The notes beneath the pieces are model-generated. The model was not told the origin of the DNA. It made no database searches and worked only from the letters and a program-made list of their open reading frames with translations. This document shows, in pieces, positions 18,052 through 26,646 of a stretch of 64,000 nucleotides of DNA. The DNA lies in assembly GCA_020446945.1 (NCBI GenBank), contig JAGRDS010000006.1, positions 1-64,000 of the forward strand, written 5' to 3'. This stretch comes from Parvularculaceae bacterium (lineage in GTDB: Bacteria; Pseudomonadota; Alphaproteobacteria; Caulobacterales; Parvularculaceae). Numbering within the stretch: the first letter of the stretch is position 1; each line of letters begins with the position of its first letter. The translations under genes and the position numbers were made by a program.

Positions 18052-19077
18052 TTAAGCGCGCTTGTTCGCTCTTTCGACGCTCGGCGCCAGATTGTGCTTG
18101 CGCACGAGGCCGCGCATTTGATCATAAGTAAGCGACAGAAAATTCGCTGCTTCCTTCTGGTTCCATCCGCATGCGGCAAGCGCATTCTCGGCCGCGCGCT
18201 TTTCAAAATCGTTCAGGGATTTTCTCAAGTCGATCCTGCCGTCTTGCTTTTCGCGAGGGCGTTCATCGAGTCGCGGCGGCGCAGTTGTCGCGACGGTTTT
18301 TGCAAACGGATCGATCGAGACTTCATCGACTGGCCCGGACGCACCCATCGATATCCATCTATGGAATGACCGCTCAGCCGCATTTTTCAGCTCACGGACG
18401 TTCCCCGGCCAGTGATGCGATAGAAAGGCGGCGAGCGCCTTAGGCGTGAAACCGGAAAATTGCACGCCGATCTCACGCGCAATGGCGCCGGCGAAATGTG
18501 CGGCGAGCAAGGGGATATCTTCTCGCCTTTCCCGCAGGGGCGGCGCGGCGATTACGTCGAAAGCGAGCCTGTCGAGTAGGTCGGCGCGAAATGAGTTCGC
18601 TTCCGCCATAGCGGGGAGGTCGGCGTTCGCTGCGGCGATGACGCGAACATCGGCGATCAAAGTTTCCGAGCCGCCAACCCTTTCAAATTCGCCATATTCG
18701 ATGACGCGCAGGAGTTTTTCCTGAATGCGCAAACTCGCCGAGGCGATCTCGTCAAGAAAGAGCGTTCCGCCTTCCGCGCGCTCGAAACGCCCGGAATGTC
18801 GGCGCGTCGCGCCGGTGAAGGCGCCCGCTTCATGGCCGAACAACTCACTGTCGAGGAGTTCGTCGGAAAGAGCCGCGCAATTGACTTTGATCAGCGGTCC
18901 ATCCCAGCGCGGTGAAAGAAAGTGGATGCGCGCGGCGATCAGTTCCTTGCCCGACCCCCGCTCGCCGCAAATAAGGAGCGGCCTGTCGAGCGCGGCCATT
19001 GTCGATGCATGAGCGAGAGCATCGAGAAAAGCCGGCGCCTGGCCAATCAGTTCAGGCGGCTGACGGAGGTTTTCCAT
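18052..19077 (-). CDS. pspF: Phage-shock operon transcriptional activator PspF
   Basis: A sigma-54 enhancer-binding protein of 341 residues without an N-terminal receiver domain. Seen: AAA+ Walker A GERGSGKE (38-45), the sigma-54-contacting GAFTGA loop (85-90), Walker B GGTLFLDEI (103-111), the FRADLLDRL region, and a C-terminal Fis-type helix-turn-helix (NQKEAANFLSLTYDQMRGLV). PspF is normally held inactive by PspA and activates the psp promoter when PspA is recruited to damaged membrane. It is divergent from the psp genes, which have a sigma-54 promoter. The ATG was chosen because the family starts there; the frame is open further upstream. Confidence 0.93.
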   Translation of the reverse strand: MENLRQPPELIGQAPAFLDALAHASTMAALDRPLLICGERGSGKELIAARIHFLSPRWDGPLIKVNCAALSDELLDSELFGHEAGAFTGATRRHSGRFERAEGGTLFLDEIASASLRIQEKLLRVIEYGEFERVGGSETLIADVRVIAAANADLPAMAEANSFRADLLDRLAFDVIAAPPLRERREDIPLLAAHFAGAIAREIGVQFSGFTPKALAAFLSHHWPGNVRELKNAAERSFHRWISMGASGPVDEVSIDPFAKTVATTAPPRLDERPREKQDGRIDLRKSLNDFEKRAAENALAACGWNQKEAANFLSLTYDQMRGLVRKHNLAPSVERANKRA

Positions 19078-19080
19078 AGG

Positions 19081-19157
19081 TGAAATATACCGGAGAATAG
19101 AGGTAAAAAAAGCCTGAAATTGGTGAAAATTACCGATTCCCCAGTTTTGAAATTGAT
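19081..19157. promoter_or_regulatory. Candidate PspF upstream activating repeats
   Basis: The AT-rich segment between pspF and the psp genes carries four TGAAA-starting blocks at 19081, 19115, 19124 and 19148. Two of them (TGAAATTGGT and TGAAATTGAT) are 33 bp apart, close to three helical turns. They lie 55-130 bp upstream of the sigma-54 promoter, where an enhancer-binding protein normally sits. They are repeat-based candidates only; I have no binding evidence. Confidence 0.4.
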
Positions 19158-19211
19158 CTGGAAAATGGAAAAATAATCGTAATAACAAATACTTAAAAGA
19201 AATTCGTGCAG

Positions 19212-19228
19212 TTGGCACGGTCTTCGCA
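19212..19228 (+). promoter_or_regulatory. Sigma-54 promoter of the psp operon
   Basis: The element TTGGCACGGTCTTCGCA matches the sigma-54 consensus TGGCACGrNNNTTGCw with one mismatch (TCGC for TTGC) and has the invariant GG-N10-GC spacing. It points right toward the micropeptide gene and pspA; the expected transcript start is near 19240, about 50 bases before the first ATG. The divergent PspF and the sigma-54 element explain each other. Confidence 0.85.
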
Positions 19229-19290
19229 AAGAGCTGGTTAATCAGAGGTGAATGCGCCTTGTGTTTGGCGCTCGAAGGAGAAGGAAGACC

Positions 19291-19422
19291 ATGAGCTACT
19301 ACCGATACGGCGAACGTGACGAAGATTGGGAGGCCCGGTTTTCCCGCGCCTGCCGCGCGAGAGAAGGATTCGCCTGGGGCGCATTCCTTATTGGTTTCGT
19401 GATCGGCGGCATTATCTTTTGA
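19291..19422 (+). CDS. 43-residue membrane micropeptide, first gene of the psp operon
   Basis: A short gene of 44 codons beginning ATGAGCTACTACCGA, preceded by a very strong ribosome site (GAAGGAGAAGGAAG). The product starts MSYYRYGERDEDWEARF, a charged cytosolic-type segment, and ends with one hydrophobic helix, about FAWGAFLIGFVIGGIIF (27-43), with no residues after it: a C-tail-anchored single-span peptide. It is the first gene after the sigma-54 promoter and stops 11 bp before pspA. I do not recognise a family. Its place suggests a regulator or accessory of the PspABC complex, which is inference. Confidence 0.75.
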   Translation: MSYYRYGERDEDWEARFSRACRAREGFAWGAFLIGFVIGGIIF

Positions 19423-19433
19423 CGGAGGATCGA

Positions 19434-20111
19434 ATGGGCGTTTTTTCAAGACTGTCAGACATCATCAATTCAAACCTGAATTCGATGCTCGACAAGGCGG
19501 AGGATCCGGAAAAGATCGTGCGTCTTATAATCCAGGAAATGGAGGATACGCTTGTCGAGGTGCGAAGCCGTGCGGCGCGCGCCATCGCCGACCGCAAGGA
19601 AGTCGAACGCAAGAAGGCGGAATTCGAGCGACGGGCGAATGAGTGGGAATCGAAAGCTGAACTCGCAATCGCCAAGGGACGCGAAGATCTCGCGCGCGGA
19701 GCCATCGCCGCAAAGCGCAAGGCGCTGGAAATGGTCGAATTGTTCGACAAGGAATTCGACGCGATCGACAATAGTCTCGGCAAGGCTAATGACGATCTCG
19801 AAAAGCTTCAGTCCAAGCTGAAGGAGGCCCGCGCCAAACAACGCAGCCTCGAAATTCGCCGCTCGACAGCGGAGGGCGCGGTCCGGATCAACCGCGCGGT
19901 ATATGACGGGCGGATCGATGAAGCCATGGCGCGTTACGAACGATACGAGCGCCGCATAGACGAGCTTGAAGCGGAAGCGGAAAGCTATGTCCTCGGTCGG
20001 CCGAAATCGCTGGAACAGGAATTCCGCGAGCTGGAAACGGAAGACGATGTTAACGCGGAACTCGATGAAATGAAGAAGCGGGTCGCGGCCCGCGCCGGCG
20101 GCGCTGCCTAG
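19434..20111 (+). CDS. pspA: Phage shock protein A (PspA/IM30 family)
   Basis: A 225-residue coiled-coil protein that binds stressed inner membrane and, unbound, inhibits PspF. It begins MGVFSRLSDIINSNLNSMLDKAEDPEKIVRLIIQEME, the N-terminal amphipathic helix and conserved region of PspA, followed by long heptad helices (about 40-200) with many Lys/Glu. Length is near the E. coli 222. The ATG at 19434 has GGAGG close upstream. It belongs to the micropeptide-pspA-pspB-pspC transcript. Confidence 0.96.
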   Translation: MGVFSRLSDIINSNLNSMLDKAEDPEKIVRLIIQEMEDTLVEVRSRAARAIADRKEVERKKAEFERRANEWESKAELAIAKGREDLARGAIAAKRKALEMVELFDKEFDAIDNSLGKANDDLEKLQSKLKEARAKQRSLEIRRSTAEGAVRINRAVYDGRIDEAMARYERYERRIDELEAEAESYVLGRPKSLEQEFRELETEDDVNAELDEMKKRVAARAGGAA

Positions 20112-20137
20112 CGCCGCCGAAATCAAGAGGGCGAAAT

Positions 20138-20386
20138 ATGGAAAACCCCTGGCCGTATATCGTTGCGATTGTTGCAATCGTTGTGATTGGTCTGCCGTCA
20201 ATGGTGATGCACTATTTTACTGAAATGAAGAAGATGAAGGCGCCGACGCCAGACGATGAACGGCTTGTGGAGGATCTCTGGCGCACCGCGCAACGTCTTG
20301 AGCGCCGCATTGATGCGCTCGAAACCATCCTCGACAAGGAAGCGCCGAAATGGCGCGAGGATTACAAGGAGCGACCCCATGTCTAG
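20138..20386 (+). CDS. pspB: Phage shock protein B
   Basis: An 82-residue inner-membrane protein: one N-terminal helix (WPYIVAIVAIVVIGLPSMVMHYF) followed by the cytosolic coiled-coil LVEDLWRTAQRLERRIDALETIL, the classic PspB form with its LxxxAxRxxRRIxxLExIL pattern. PspB works with PspC as membrane stress sensor. Its 3' end overlaps the pspC start by 8 bp. Confidence 0.94.
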   Translation: MENPWPYIVAIVAIVVIGLPSMVMHYFTEMKKMKAPTPDDERLVEDLWRTAQRLERRIDALETILDKEAPKWREDYKERPHV

Positions 20387-20924
20387 ACGGCGCCGCAGGC
20401 ATCGCGACCATTGGGACATGCGCGGCGACGGCGTACATCCTGAAGTCGAGCGCTTCATCAAGCATGTGAACGGCTATTTCGATGATCTGAAAGGCCATGG
20501 CCGATACGCGCACCATGTGGGCGATCCTGGCCCCGGTCCGAATCGTCATCGAATCTATCGAGATGTGCGCGGCGGCAAGATCGCCGGCGTATGTGCGGGG
20601 CTTGCCGATTATTTCGGATGGCGAGTCAAATATGTGCGAATTGCGCTCGTCCTTTTGACATTGGTTTCGTTTCCAATTCCGATTTTCCTTTATGGTGCGG
20701 CGGCGATTTTCATGCCGCCTGGAGAGACAATCGCCACGCGATACGACAATCCGGATGAGGAACATTTCTGGCGCAATTATTCGATGCGCCCAAAGGTGAC
20801 CTATTCGCAATTGCGTCACCGGTTCAGAGCGATTGAGGCGCGCATCGCCGATATGGAGAGGGCGGTGACCTCAAACGAGTATGCATTGAGAAAGGAATTC
20901 CGCGACCTCGAAAGCGGAGCCTGA
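20379..20924 (+). CDS. pspC: Phage shock protein C (PspC domain protein)
   Basis: A 181-residue membrane protein. A His/Arg-rich N-terminal extension (RRRRRHRDHWD) precedes the PspC domain: RDVRGGKIAGVCAGLADYFGWRVKYVRIALVLLTLVSFPIPIFLYGAAAIFMP. The C-terminal 70 residues form a soluble helical tail (TYSQLRHRFRAIEARIADME). PspC with PspB relays envelope stress to PspA. The N-terminal extension makes it longer than E. coli PspC (119 residues). The start overlaps pspB. Confidence 0.93.
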   Translation: MSRRRRRHRDHWDMRGDGVHPEVERFIKHVNGYFDDLKGHGRYAHHVGDPGPGPNRHRIYRDVRGGKIAGVCAGLADYFGWRVKYVRIALVLLTLVSFPIPIFLYGAAAIFMPPGETIATRYDNPDEEHFWRNYSMRPKVTYSQLRHRFRAIEARIADMERAVTSNEYALRKEFRDLESGA

Positions 20925-21001
20925 AGGATCGCTAAATTACAGGCGTCAGACGGTCCCAAACCGGGCCGGCGGGAGAGTTGCGCCTCAAAAGGGAGAGAAA
21001 G

Positions 21002-21151
21002 ATGCGTTACGCCATTAAAGGGGGCTGGTTATTGCTTCTTGCGGCGGCTGGCTTGTTTGCGGCTTCGGTTTCGGGCGGGCCCGCGCCGGTGTCGCTTGCT
21101 CACGGGGCGTCCGCCCAGCCCCCGGCATGCTGCCTTTATATAATATTCTGA
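21002..21151 (+). CDS. 49-residue exported or membrane peptide after pspC
   Basis: A 50-codon frame beginning ATGCGTTACGCC with a good ribosome site (AAGGGAGAG, 5-6 bases upstream). The product has a basic N-terminus (MRYAIKGGW), a hydrophobic core (LLLLAAAGLFAASV) and a possible cleavage site after GASA, leaving a short tail with two adjacent Cys (QPPACCLYIIF). No family is recognised. It lies 77 bp after pspC in the same orientation, so it may be the last gene of the psp transcript or stand alone. Real expression is uncertain. Confidence 0.5.
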   Translation: MRYAIKGGWLLLLAAAGLFAASVSGGPAPVSLAHGASAQPPACCLYIIF

Positions 21152-21206
21152 TGGATACGCCCGGTTGCCCGATATCCGCCGAGGCCGCTATGTTCAGGCT
21201 AATCCC

Positions 21207-21230
21207 GGGGCCCCTGACAGCGCGGGCCCC
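21207..21230 (+). repeat. GC-rich hairpin in the ppx leader
   Basis: A perfect 7-bp stem (GGGGCCC / GGGCCCC) with a 10-base loop lies 20 bases before the start codon of the Ppx/GppA gene. There is no T-run, so it is not a classical terminator. It could reduce initiation of the downstream gene or end the psp transcript with Rho. Nothing else was found in this 99-bp gap. Confidence 0.4.
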
Positions 21231-21250
21231 ACAGCGAGGACGCAAGGACC

Positions 21251-22423
21251 ATGGCCAGGAAACGCCGAAAGCGGCGCAGCGAGCCGACGGCGAGTGACAG
21301 CGGAAAAAGCGCGCAGGCGAAAAACTGCGACACGTCGGCCGACCCCGGTCAGGCGCGCGCTATATCCTCCGGCGGAGATACTCAAAAAAGCGCCGCAGCG
21401 CGGAACGCGCAGGCGCGGTTCGCCGCACTAGATCTTGGTACGAACAACTGCCGCCTGTTGATAGCAAGCCCGCGCCCAAGCGGGTTTCGCGTGTTTGATG
21501 CGTTTTCACGAATTGTAAGACTTGGAGAAGGCGTCGGCGAATCAGGCGCGTTGTCGGACGCGGCTATGGCGCGCACGATCGAAGCGTTAAAGATATGCGC
21601 TGAAAAAATAGATAAGCGCGCCGTCACGCGACAGCGCTGCATCGCGACGCAGGCGTGCCGCGCAGCGTCGAACGGCGCGGAATTTCTTGAGCGCGTGCGC
21701 GAGCAAACAGGTCTTCAACTTGAAATCATTACGCCCGCCGAGGAGGCGCGCCTGTCCGTCGCCGGATGCGTGGAACTTTTCGATCGTGAAGCGCGGGCAG
21801 GTTTAATATTCGATATCGGCGGCGGCTCGACAGAAATTTCCTGGATCCGTCCGCGAGAAGGTGGGAAAAGTGAAAATGGCGCGGCGACAGATATCGCCGC
21901 CTGGACCTCATTACCGATCGGCGTCGTCAACCTGTCAGAGCGATTCGGCGGTCGCGAAATGACCGATGCGATCTACAAGAATGTTGTCGAAGCCGTTCGA
22001 AAGGAGATCGCGGCGTTCGGCGATCCTGCGGGCATGAAAGGCGTATTCCGGGATGGCGGCGCGCACCTTCTCGGCACGTCGGGCACGGTGACGTCGATCG
22101 CCGGCGTGCATCTGAGGCTGCCGCGCTACCGGCGCGAAGCGGTCGACGGCATTTGGCTTAATGACGGGGACGTACGATCCGTCACCGATCGCTTGCGCGC
22201 GATGACTTATGAGGAGCGCGCGGACGAGCCGTGTATCGGCCTGGAGCGCGCAGACCTCGTCGTTTGCGGGTGCGCAATTCTTGACGCGCTATTGCTCGAA
22301 TGGCCGTCAAACCGCGTAAGGGTCGCCGATCGCGGTCTGCGCGAAGGAATTCTTGTTGGACTATCGCGCGCACATCGGCGCGAGCGCGAGAAAAACCGGC
22401 GTCGTCGCCGCCGGCGCCGCTAG
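21251..22423 (+). CDS. Ppx/GppA family phosphatase
   Basis: An exopolyphosphatase / guanosine pentaphosphate phosphatase family enzyme of 390 residues. After a basic, low-complexity 50-residue N-terminus comes the actin-like ATPase fold: FAALDLGTNNCRLLIA (phosphate 1), FDIGGGSTEIS (phosphate 2), LGTSGTVTSIAGVHL, and RVADRGLREGIL. The C-terminus is a run of eight Arg codons, which is unusual. In relatives it precedes rlmE; here two stress genes on the other strand are inserted between them. The stop codon shares a CTAG palindrome with the stop of the convergent LysM gene. Whether it acts on polyphosphate or pppGpp is unclear. Confidence 0.88.
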   Translation: MARKRRKRRSEPTASDSGKSAQAKNCDTSADPGQARAISSGGDTQKSAAARNAQARFAALDLGTNNCRLLIASPRPSGFRVFDAFSRIVRLGEGVGESGALSDAAMARTIEALKICAEKIDKRAVTRQRCIATQACRAASNGAEFLERVREQTGLQLEIITPAEEARLSVAGCVELFDREARAGLIFDIGGGSTEISWIRPREGGKSENGAATDIAAWTSLPIGVVNLSERFGGREMTDAIYKNVVEAVRKEIAAFGDPAGMKGVFRDGGAHLLGTSGTVTSIAGVHLRLPRYRREAVDGIWLNDGDVRSVTDRLRAMTYEERADEPCIGLERADLVVCGCAILDALLLEWPSNRVRVADRGLREGILVGLSRAHRREREKNRRRRRRRR

Positions 22424-22857
22424 GCGGCGGTTGCCGGCGGAATACGCAGGACCTGACCAGGATAGATCTTGTCCGGATCTTTGAGCATCGGCTTGTTGGC
22501 TTCGAATATGGCCGGATATTTCATCGCATCGCCATAATGCGCCTTGGCGATTTTCGACAGCGTGTCACCCGACTTCACGGTGTAAAAGACCGCCGGTTCT
22601 GCGGTGTCCGATACATCGATGCGGCTTTCGACTTTGGAAACGCCAGGGGTATTGCCCGCGGCGATGATCGCCTTTTCAGCTTCGGCGCGCGACTTGGCGT
22701 TGCCCGTCAATATAACCTTGTCTCCGTCATGTTCGACCTTCAGGTCATCGACTTGCGTTTTGTTGCCGGCGATCCGGTCTTTAATTCCCCCGGCGAGATC
22801 GCCGATTGATCCACGCAACGATTCGCCGGCGTCGCGCGCAAACTCGAAAATATTCAT
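22420..22857 (-). CDS. BON and LysM domain protein (Kbp/YgaU-like)
   Basis: A 145-residue soluble protein with an N-terminal segment (MNIFEFARDAGESLRGSIGD), a BON domain (about 25-85, LKVEHDGDKVILTGNAKSRAEAEKAI) and a LysM domain (about 91-140, YTVKSGDTLSKIAKAHYGDAMKYPAIFEANK). The architecture and length match E. coli Kbp/YgaU, a potassium-binding, osmotic-stress-induced protein. It has no signal peptide. A strong ribosome site (AGGAG) precedes the ATG, and an EcfG-type promoter lies 40 bases upstream. Its stop codon overlaps the ppx stop. Confidence 0.9.
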   Translation of the reverse strand: MNIFEFARDAGESLRGSIGDLAGGIKDRIAGNKTQVDDLKVEHDGDKVILTGNAKSRAEAEKAIIAAGNTPGVSKVESRIDVSDTAEPAVFYTVKSGDTLSKIAKAHYGDAMKYPAIFEANKPMLKDPDKIYPGQVLRIPPATAA

Positions 22858-22897
22858 TCTGCACTCCTTTTTTTGAGACTTTAGTATCCGGTGGGCG

Positions 22898-22923
22898 AAC
22901 GCGCGCAATCGGCGAAAAGTTCC
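22898..22923 (-). promoter_or_regulatory. EcfG-type general stress promoter of the BON-LysM gene
   Basis: On the minus strand the sequence reads GGAAC, then 17 bases, then CGTT, an exact match to the alphaproteobacterial sigma-EcfG consensus (GGAAC-N16/17-CGTT). The CGTT box ends at 22898, about 40 bases before the ATG at 22857, allowing a short leader. The downstream gene is of a stress-induced family, which supports the call. This predicts PhyR/NepR-controlled expression in general stress. Confidence 0.75.
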
Positions 22924-22960
22924 GCCGCCCGACGCGATCCTCCGGACCGGCCGAACCGAA

Positions 22961-22981
22961 CGGCGCCGCTCACGGGCGCCG
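22961..22981 (-). terminator. Possible hairpin terminator of the GlsB/YeaQ gene
   Basis: A 7-bp perfect stem (CGGCGCC / GGCGCCG) with a 7-base loop lies 23-43 bases after the stop codon of the leftward GlsB/YeaQ gene. The T-run is poor (TTCGG), so intrinsic termination would be weak. It also separates this gene from the EcfG promoter of the next gene on the same strand. Confidence 0.35.
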
Positions 22982-23003
22982 CCGCTCGATTAAAATGGTC
23001 GTA

Positions 23004-23258
23004 TCAGGCGCCGCGTTTGCGCACCGCCGCGATGATGAAAAGTAGCACCGCCCCGCCGATCAGCGCCGCGATAAGGCCGCCGACCATTCCGGCACTCGCG
23101 CCAATGCCGATAAGGCCGAGAACGAAATAGCCGATGCCGCCGCCGAGGATGCCGACAACAGAATTCCAAAGCGTGCCGAGACTTTTATCCTTCATAAGAT
23201 AGCCGGCGATGTTGCCGCCGAGCGCGCCGATAGCAAGACCAATGATGAGACCGATCAT
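23004..23258 (-). CDS. GlsB/YeaQ/YmgE family stress-response membrane protein
   Basis: An 84-residue, very hydrophobic protein with three Gly-rich helices: IGLIIGLAIGALGGNIAGYLM, SVVGILGGGIGYFVLGLIGI and GGLIAALIGGAVLLFIIAAV. This is the transglycosylase-associated (GlsB/YeaQ/YmgE) family, induced by acid, osmotic or general stress; its mechanism is unknown. A strong ribosome site (GGAGG) precedes the ATG. It is on the same strand as the BON-LysM gene downstream. Confidence 0.9.
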   Translation of the reverse strand: MIGLIIGLAIGALGGNIAGYLMKDKSLGTLWNSVVGILGGGIGYFVLGLIGIGASAGMVGGLIAALIGGAVLLFIIAAVRKRGA

Positions 23259-23533
23259 GGAGCCCTCCTTGAGGTTAATCGCTTGGTGTCCACTATACGC
23301 GCTAAGAGTGTGATCGGCGTCGCGGAGGCGTTCAAGTCAAATGACCGATTAAGTTCCCAAAGCTGTGAAAAGCATTATAAATGCATCATTACAATGGTTT
23401 AGCGCAGTTTTTGCATCTTGGTCCTGAGGCGGAGATATTCCCGGTGGGCTGCGAACCGCATGGAGTTCTCGCTTGAGGGGCGCGCGTCTCGATCGCCCTT
23501 TGCGACTCGAAATCGGCTCTGCTATAGCGCGCC

Positions 23534-24340
23534 ATGGAGCGGCGCAAATCGGCATCGACGGGCGGGACAAAGCCCGAAAAACAGGATCCCGCAAATCAGG
23601 CGAAGACGGCGCTTGGGGCGGTTCCGGAAAAGCGCGGCCTCAAATCCCTTCCGGCCAAGGACAAGGATGGTTCCGCAGTTGGTCAGCGCGACATGCGCGT
23701 CAACGTGAAAACGGCGAAAAAGCGCAAACTCTCATCGACCCTCTGGCTCGACCGGCAATTGAACGACCCTTACGTCGCGCGCGCGAAGGCGGAGGGATAT
23801 CGCAGCCGCGCCGCCTATAAGCTGAAAGAGATCAACGAAAAATTCCATTTGATCCGCAAAGGCTCGCGCGTTGTCGATCTCGGCTGCGCGCCCGGCGGAT
23901 GGTTGCAGGCCGCCGTCCAGGCCGGCGCGGCCAAAGTCGTCGGCATCGATTATCTGGAATTGGCGAACGTTTCCGGCGCGCAGCATCTGCAACTCGATTT
24001 CCTTGATGCGAGTGCGCCGGAAAAGCTGAAAACGATGCTTGGCGGCGAGGCCGATGTCGTGCTTTCCGATATGGCGGCGCCGACGACGGGTCACAAGAAC
24101 ACCGATCATATCCGTATCATTGCGCTCGCCGAAGCCGCTCTCGATTTCGCCGAAGACGTGCTTGCGCCAGGCGGGGCGTTTGTCTCCAAGGTATTTCAGG
24201 GCGGCGCCGAAGGCGAATTGCTGGCGCGCCTCAAATCAGAATTCGCTGTTGTAAAACACGCCAAGCCGAAATCCTCTCGGGCGGATTCGGCGGAGATGTA
24301 TGTTGTCGCGACAGGGTTCAAAGGCGGGGCTGACAAATGA
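23534..24340 (+). CDS. rlmE: 23S rRNA (uridine2552-2'-O)-methyltransferase RlmE
   Basis: RlmE (RrmJ/FtsJ) methylates the 2'-OH of U2552 in the 50S A-loop. The 268-residue protein has a charged, poorly conserved N-terminal extension (about 1-65) and then the FtsJ core: SRAAYKLKEI with catalytic Lys96, motif I VVDLGCAPGGW (113-123), VLSDMAAP with the second catalytic Asp, and FVSKVFQGG with the second Lys. The extension makes it longer than E. coli RlmE (209). The start is the first ATG in the frame; a later start would drop part of the extension. It is coupled to the next gene by ATGA. Confidence 0.93.
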   Translation: MERRKSASTGGTKPEKQDPANQAKTALGAVPEKRGLKSLPAKDKDGSAVGQRDMRVNVKTAKKRKLSSTLWLDRQLNDPYVARAKAEGYRSRAAYKLKEINEKFHLIRKGSRVVDLGCAPGGWLQAAVQAGAAKVVGIDYLELANVSGAQHLQLDFLDASAPEKLKTMLGGEADVVLSDMAAPTTGHKNTDHIRIIALAEAALDFAEDVLAPGGAFVSKVFQGGAEGELLARLKSEFAVVKHAKPKSSRADSAEMYVVATGFKGGADK

Positions 24341-24786
24341 AAACAATTCCCTTGATATCGGCGATCTTGTTTTGCGTCGCCTGCGCGAGCCCGGCGTCCG
24401 ATGGCGCGGTGAAAACCTATTCGTCGCTTGCTGCGCCGACGCCGGACAACGTCTCGCTGGTAATCAAGGGCGACAGAAATGGGCAGAAGGTATCCGTAAA
24501 GGTTGGAACGACGATCGCCGTTGAACTCGTCGGCGCGCCGACCGCCGGTTACATGTGGACGCTTGCCGAAACGCCGGGCGTTCTTGAGGTCGCCGGAGAA
24601 TATGGCGGGCCGACATCGTCGGCGCAGCTTGAACGAGGTTTCGCCGGCGGCAGTCATTGGGAAGCGTTTTTGTTTAACGTTATGAGTGCGGGCGAGGGCG
24701 AATTGCGCCTTGAACAGCGCCGCCCGTGGGAAAGTGATGAGCCGCCCGCAGAAAGGTTTTCCGTTAATGTGCTTGCGGAGGAATAG
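24337..24786 (+). CDS. Chagasin-like (I42) protease inhibitor, probable lipoprotein
   Basis: A 149-residue protein with a signal peptide and a possible lipobox (CVAC, Cys16; the -3 residue is Cys, not Leu). The mature part matches the I42 chagasin fold, which blocks papain-like cysteine proteases through three loops: APTAGY (67-72, for NPTTGY), GFAGGSHW (101-108, the central loop), and RRPW (128-131, for RPW). Located in the periplasm or on a membrane face, it could protect against secreted or host cysteine proteases; the target is unknown. Its start overlaps the rlmE stop. Confidence 0.85.
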   Translation: MKTIPLISAILFCVACASPASDGAVKTYSSLAAPTPDNVSLVIKGDRNGQKVSVKVGTTIAVELVGAPTAGYMWTLAETPGVLEVAGEYGGPTSSAQLERGFAGGSHWEAFLFNVMSAGEGELRLEQRRPWESDEPPAERFSVNVLAEE

Positions 24787-24797
24787 GCGCTGGAAAA

Positions 24798-25147
24798 ATG
24801 ACTATGATTGAAGCGCGTTGTCATTGCGGAAAATTGAGCCTTCGGGCGACGATGCCGCCTGAATGGGTCGGATATCGTGCGATTGCTCGATTTGCCGGCG
24901 TACCGGCGGGCTTTGGACTTATTACTCGCCCGCCGATGCGGAACGCAAAAACGCGTCGGCGCTGTCGGCGAAATATTTGTGGGGCGACAAGACGCTTAGC
25001 CTTCATTTTTGCGGCGAATGCAGCCGCGTTACGCATTGGACGGCTGTCGATCCTGGCTATGAGCGCATGGGTGTCAATGTGCGGATGATGCCGGATGTGG
25101 AACTGGATGAAATTGAAGTGCGCCGGATCGACGGCGCATCGTATTGA
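24798..25147 (+). pseudogene. GFA (glutathione-dependent formaldehyde-activating-like) protein, frameshifted
   Basis: The zinc-binding GFA domain is split between two frames. The first frame gives MTMIEARCHCGKLSLRATMPPEW with the first CxC motif; the match then moves to another frame, which gives GRISCDCSICRRTGGLWTYYSPADAERK with the second CxCxxC motif, then LHFCGECSRVTHW with the third, and ends at 25147. The jump is near 24862-24870 and equals one missing base (or two extra). Each half is otherwise intact and well conserved. It is therefore either a recent frameshift mutation or an assembly error. Function of the family is zinc-dependent thiol chemistry; the specific substrate is unknown. 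Confidence 0.72.
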
Positions 25148-26626
<1,479 letters not shown>

Positions 26627-26646
26627 TACGATCAGAAAGCAACCAA

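Noticed and set aside
23349-23594. An 81-codon minus-strand frame before rlmE.
   Set aside because: Overlaps the rlmE start, has no conserved motif; the 275-bp gap is most simply regulatory.
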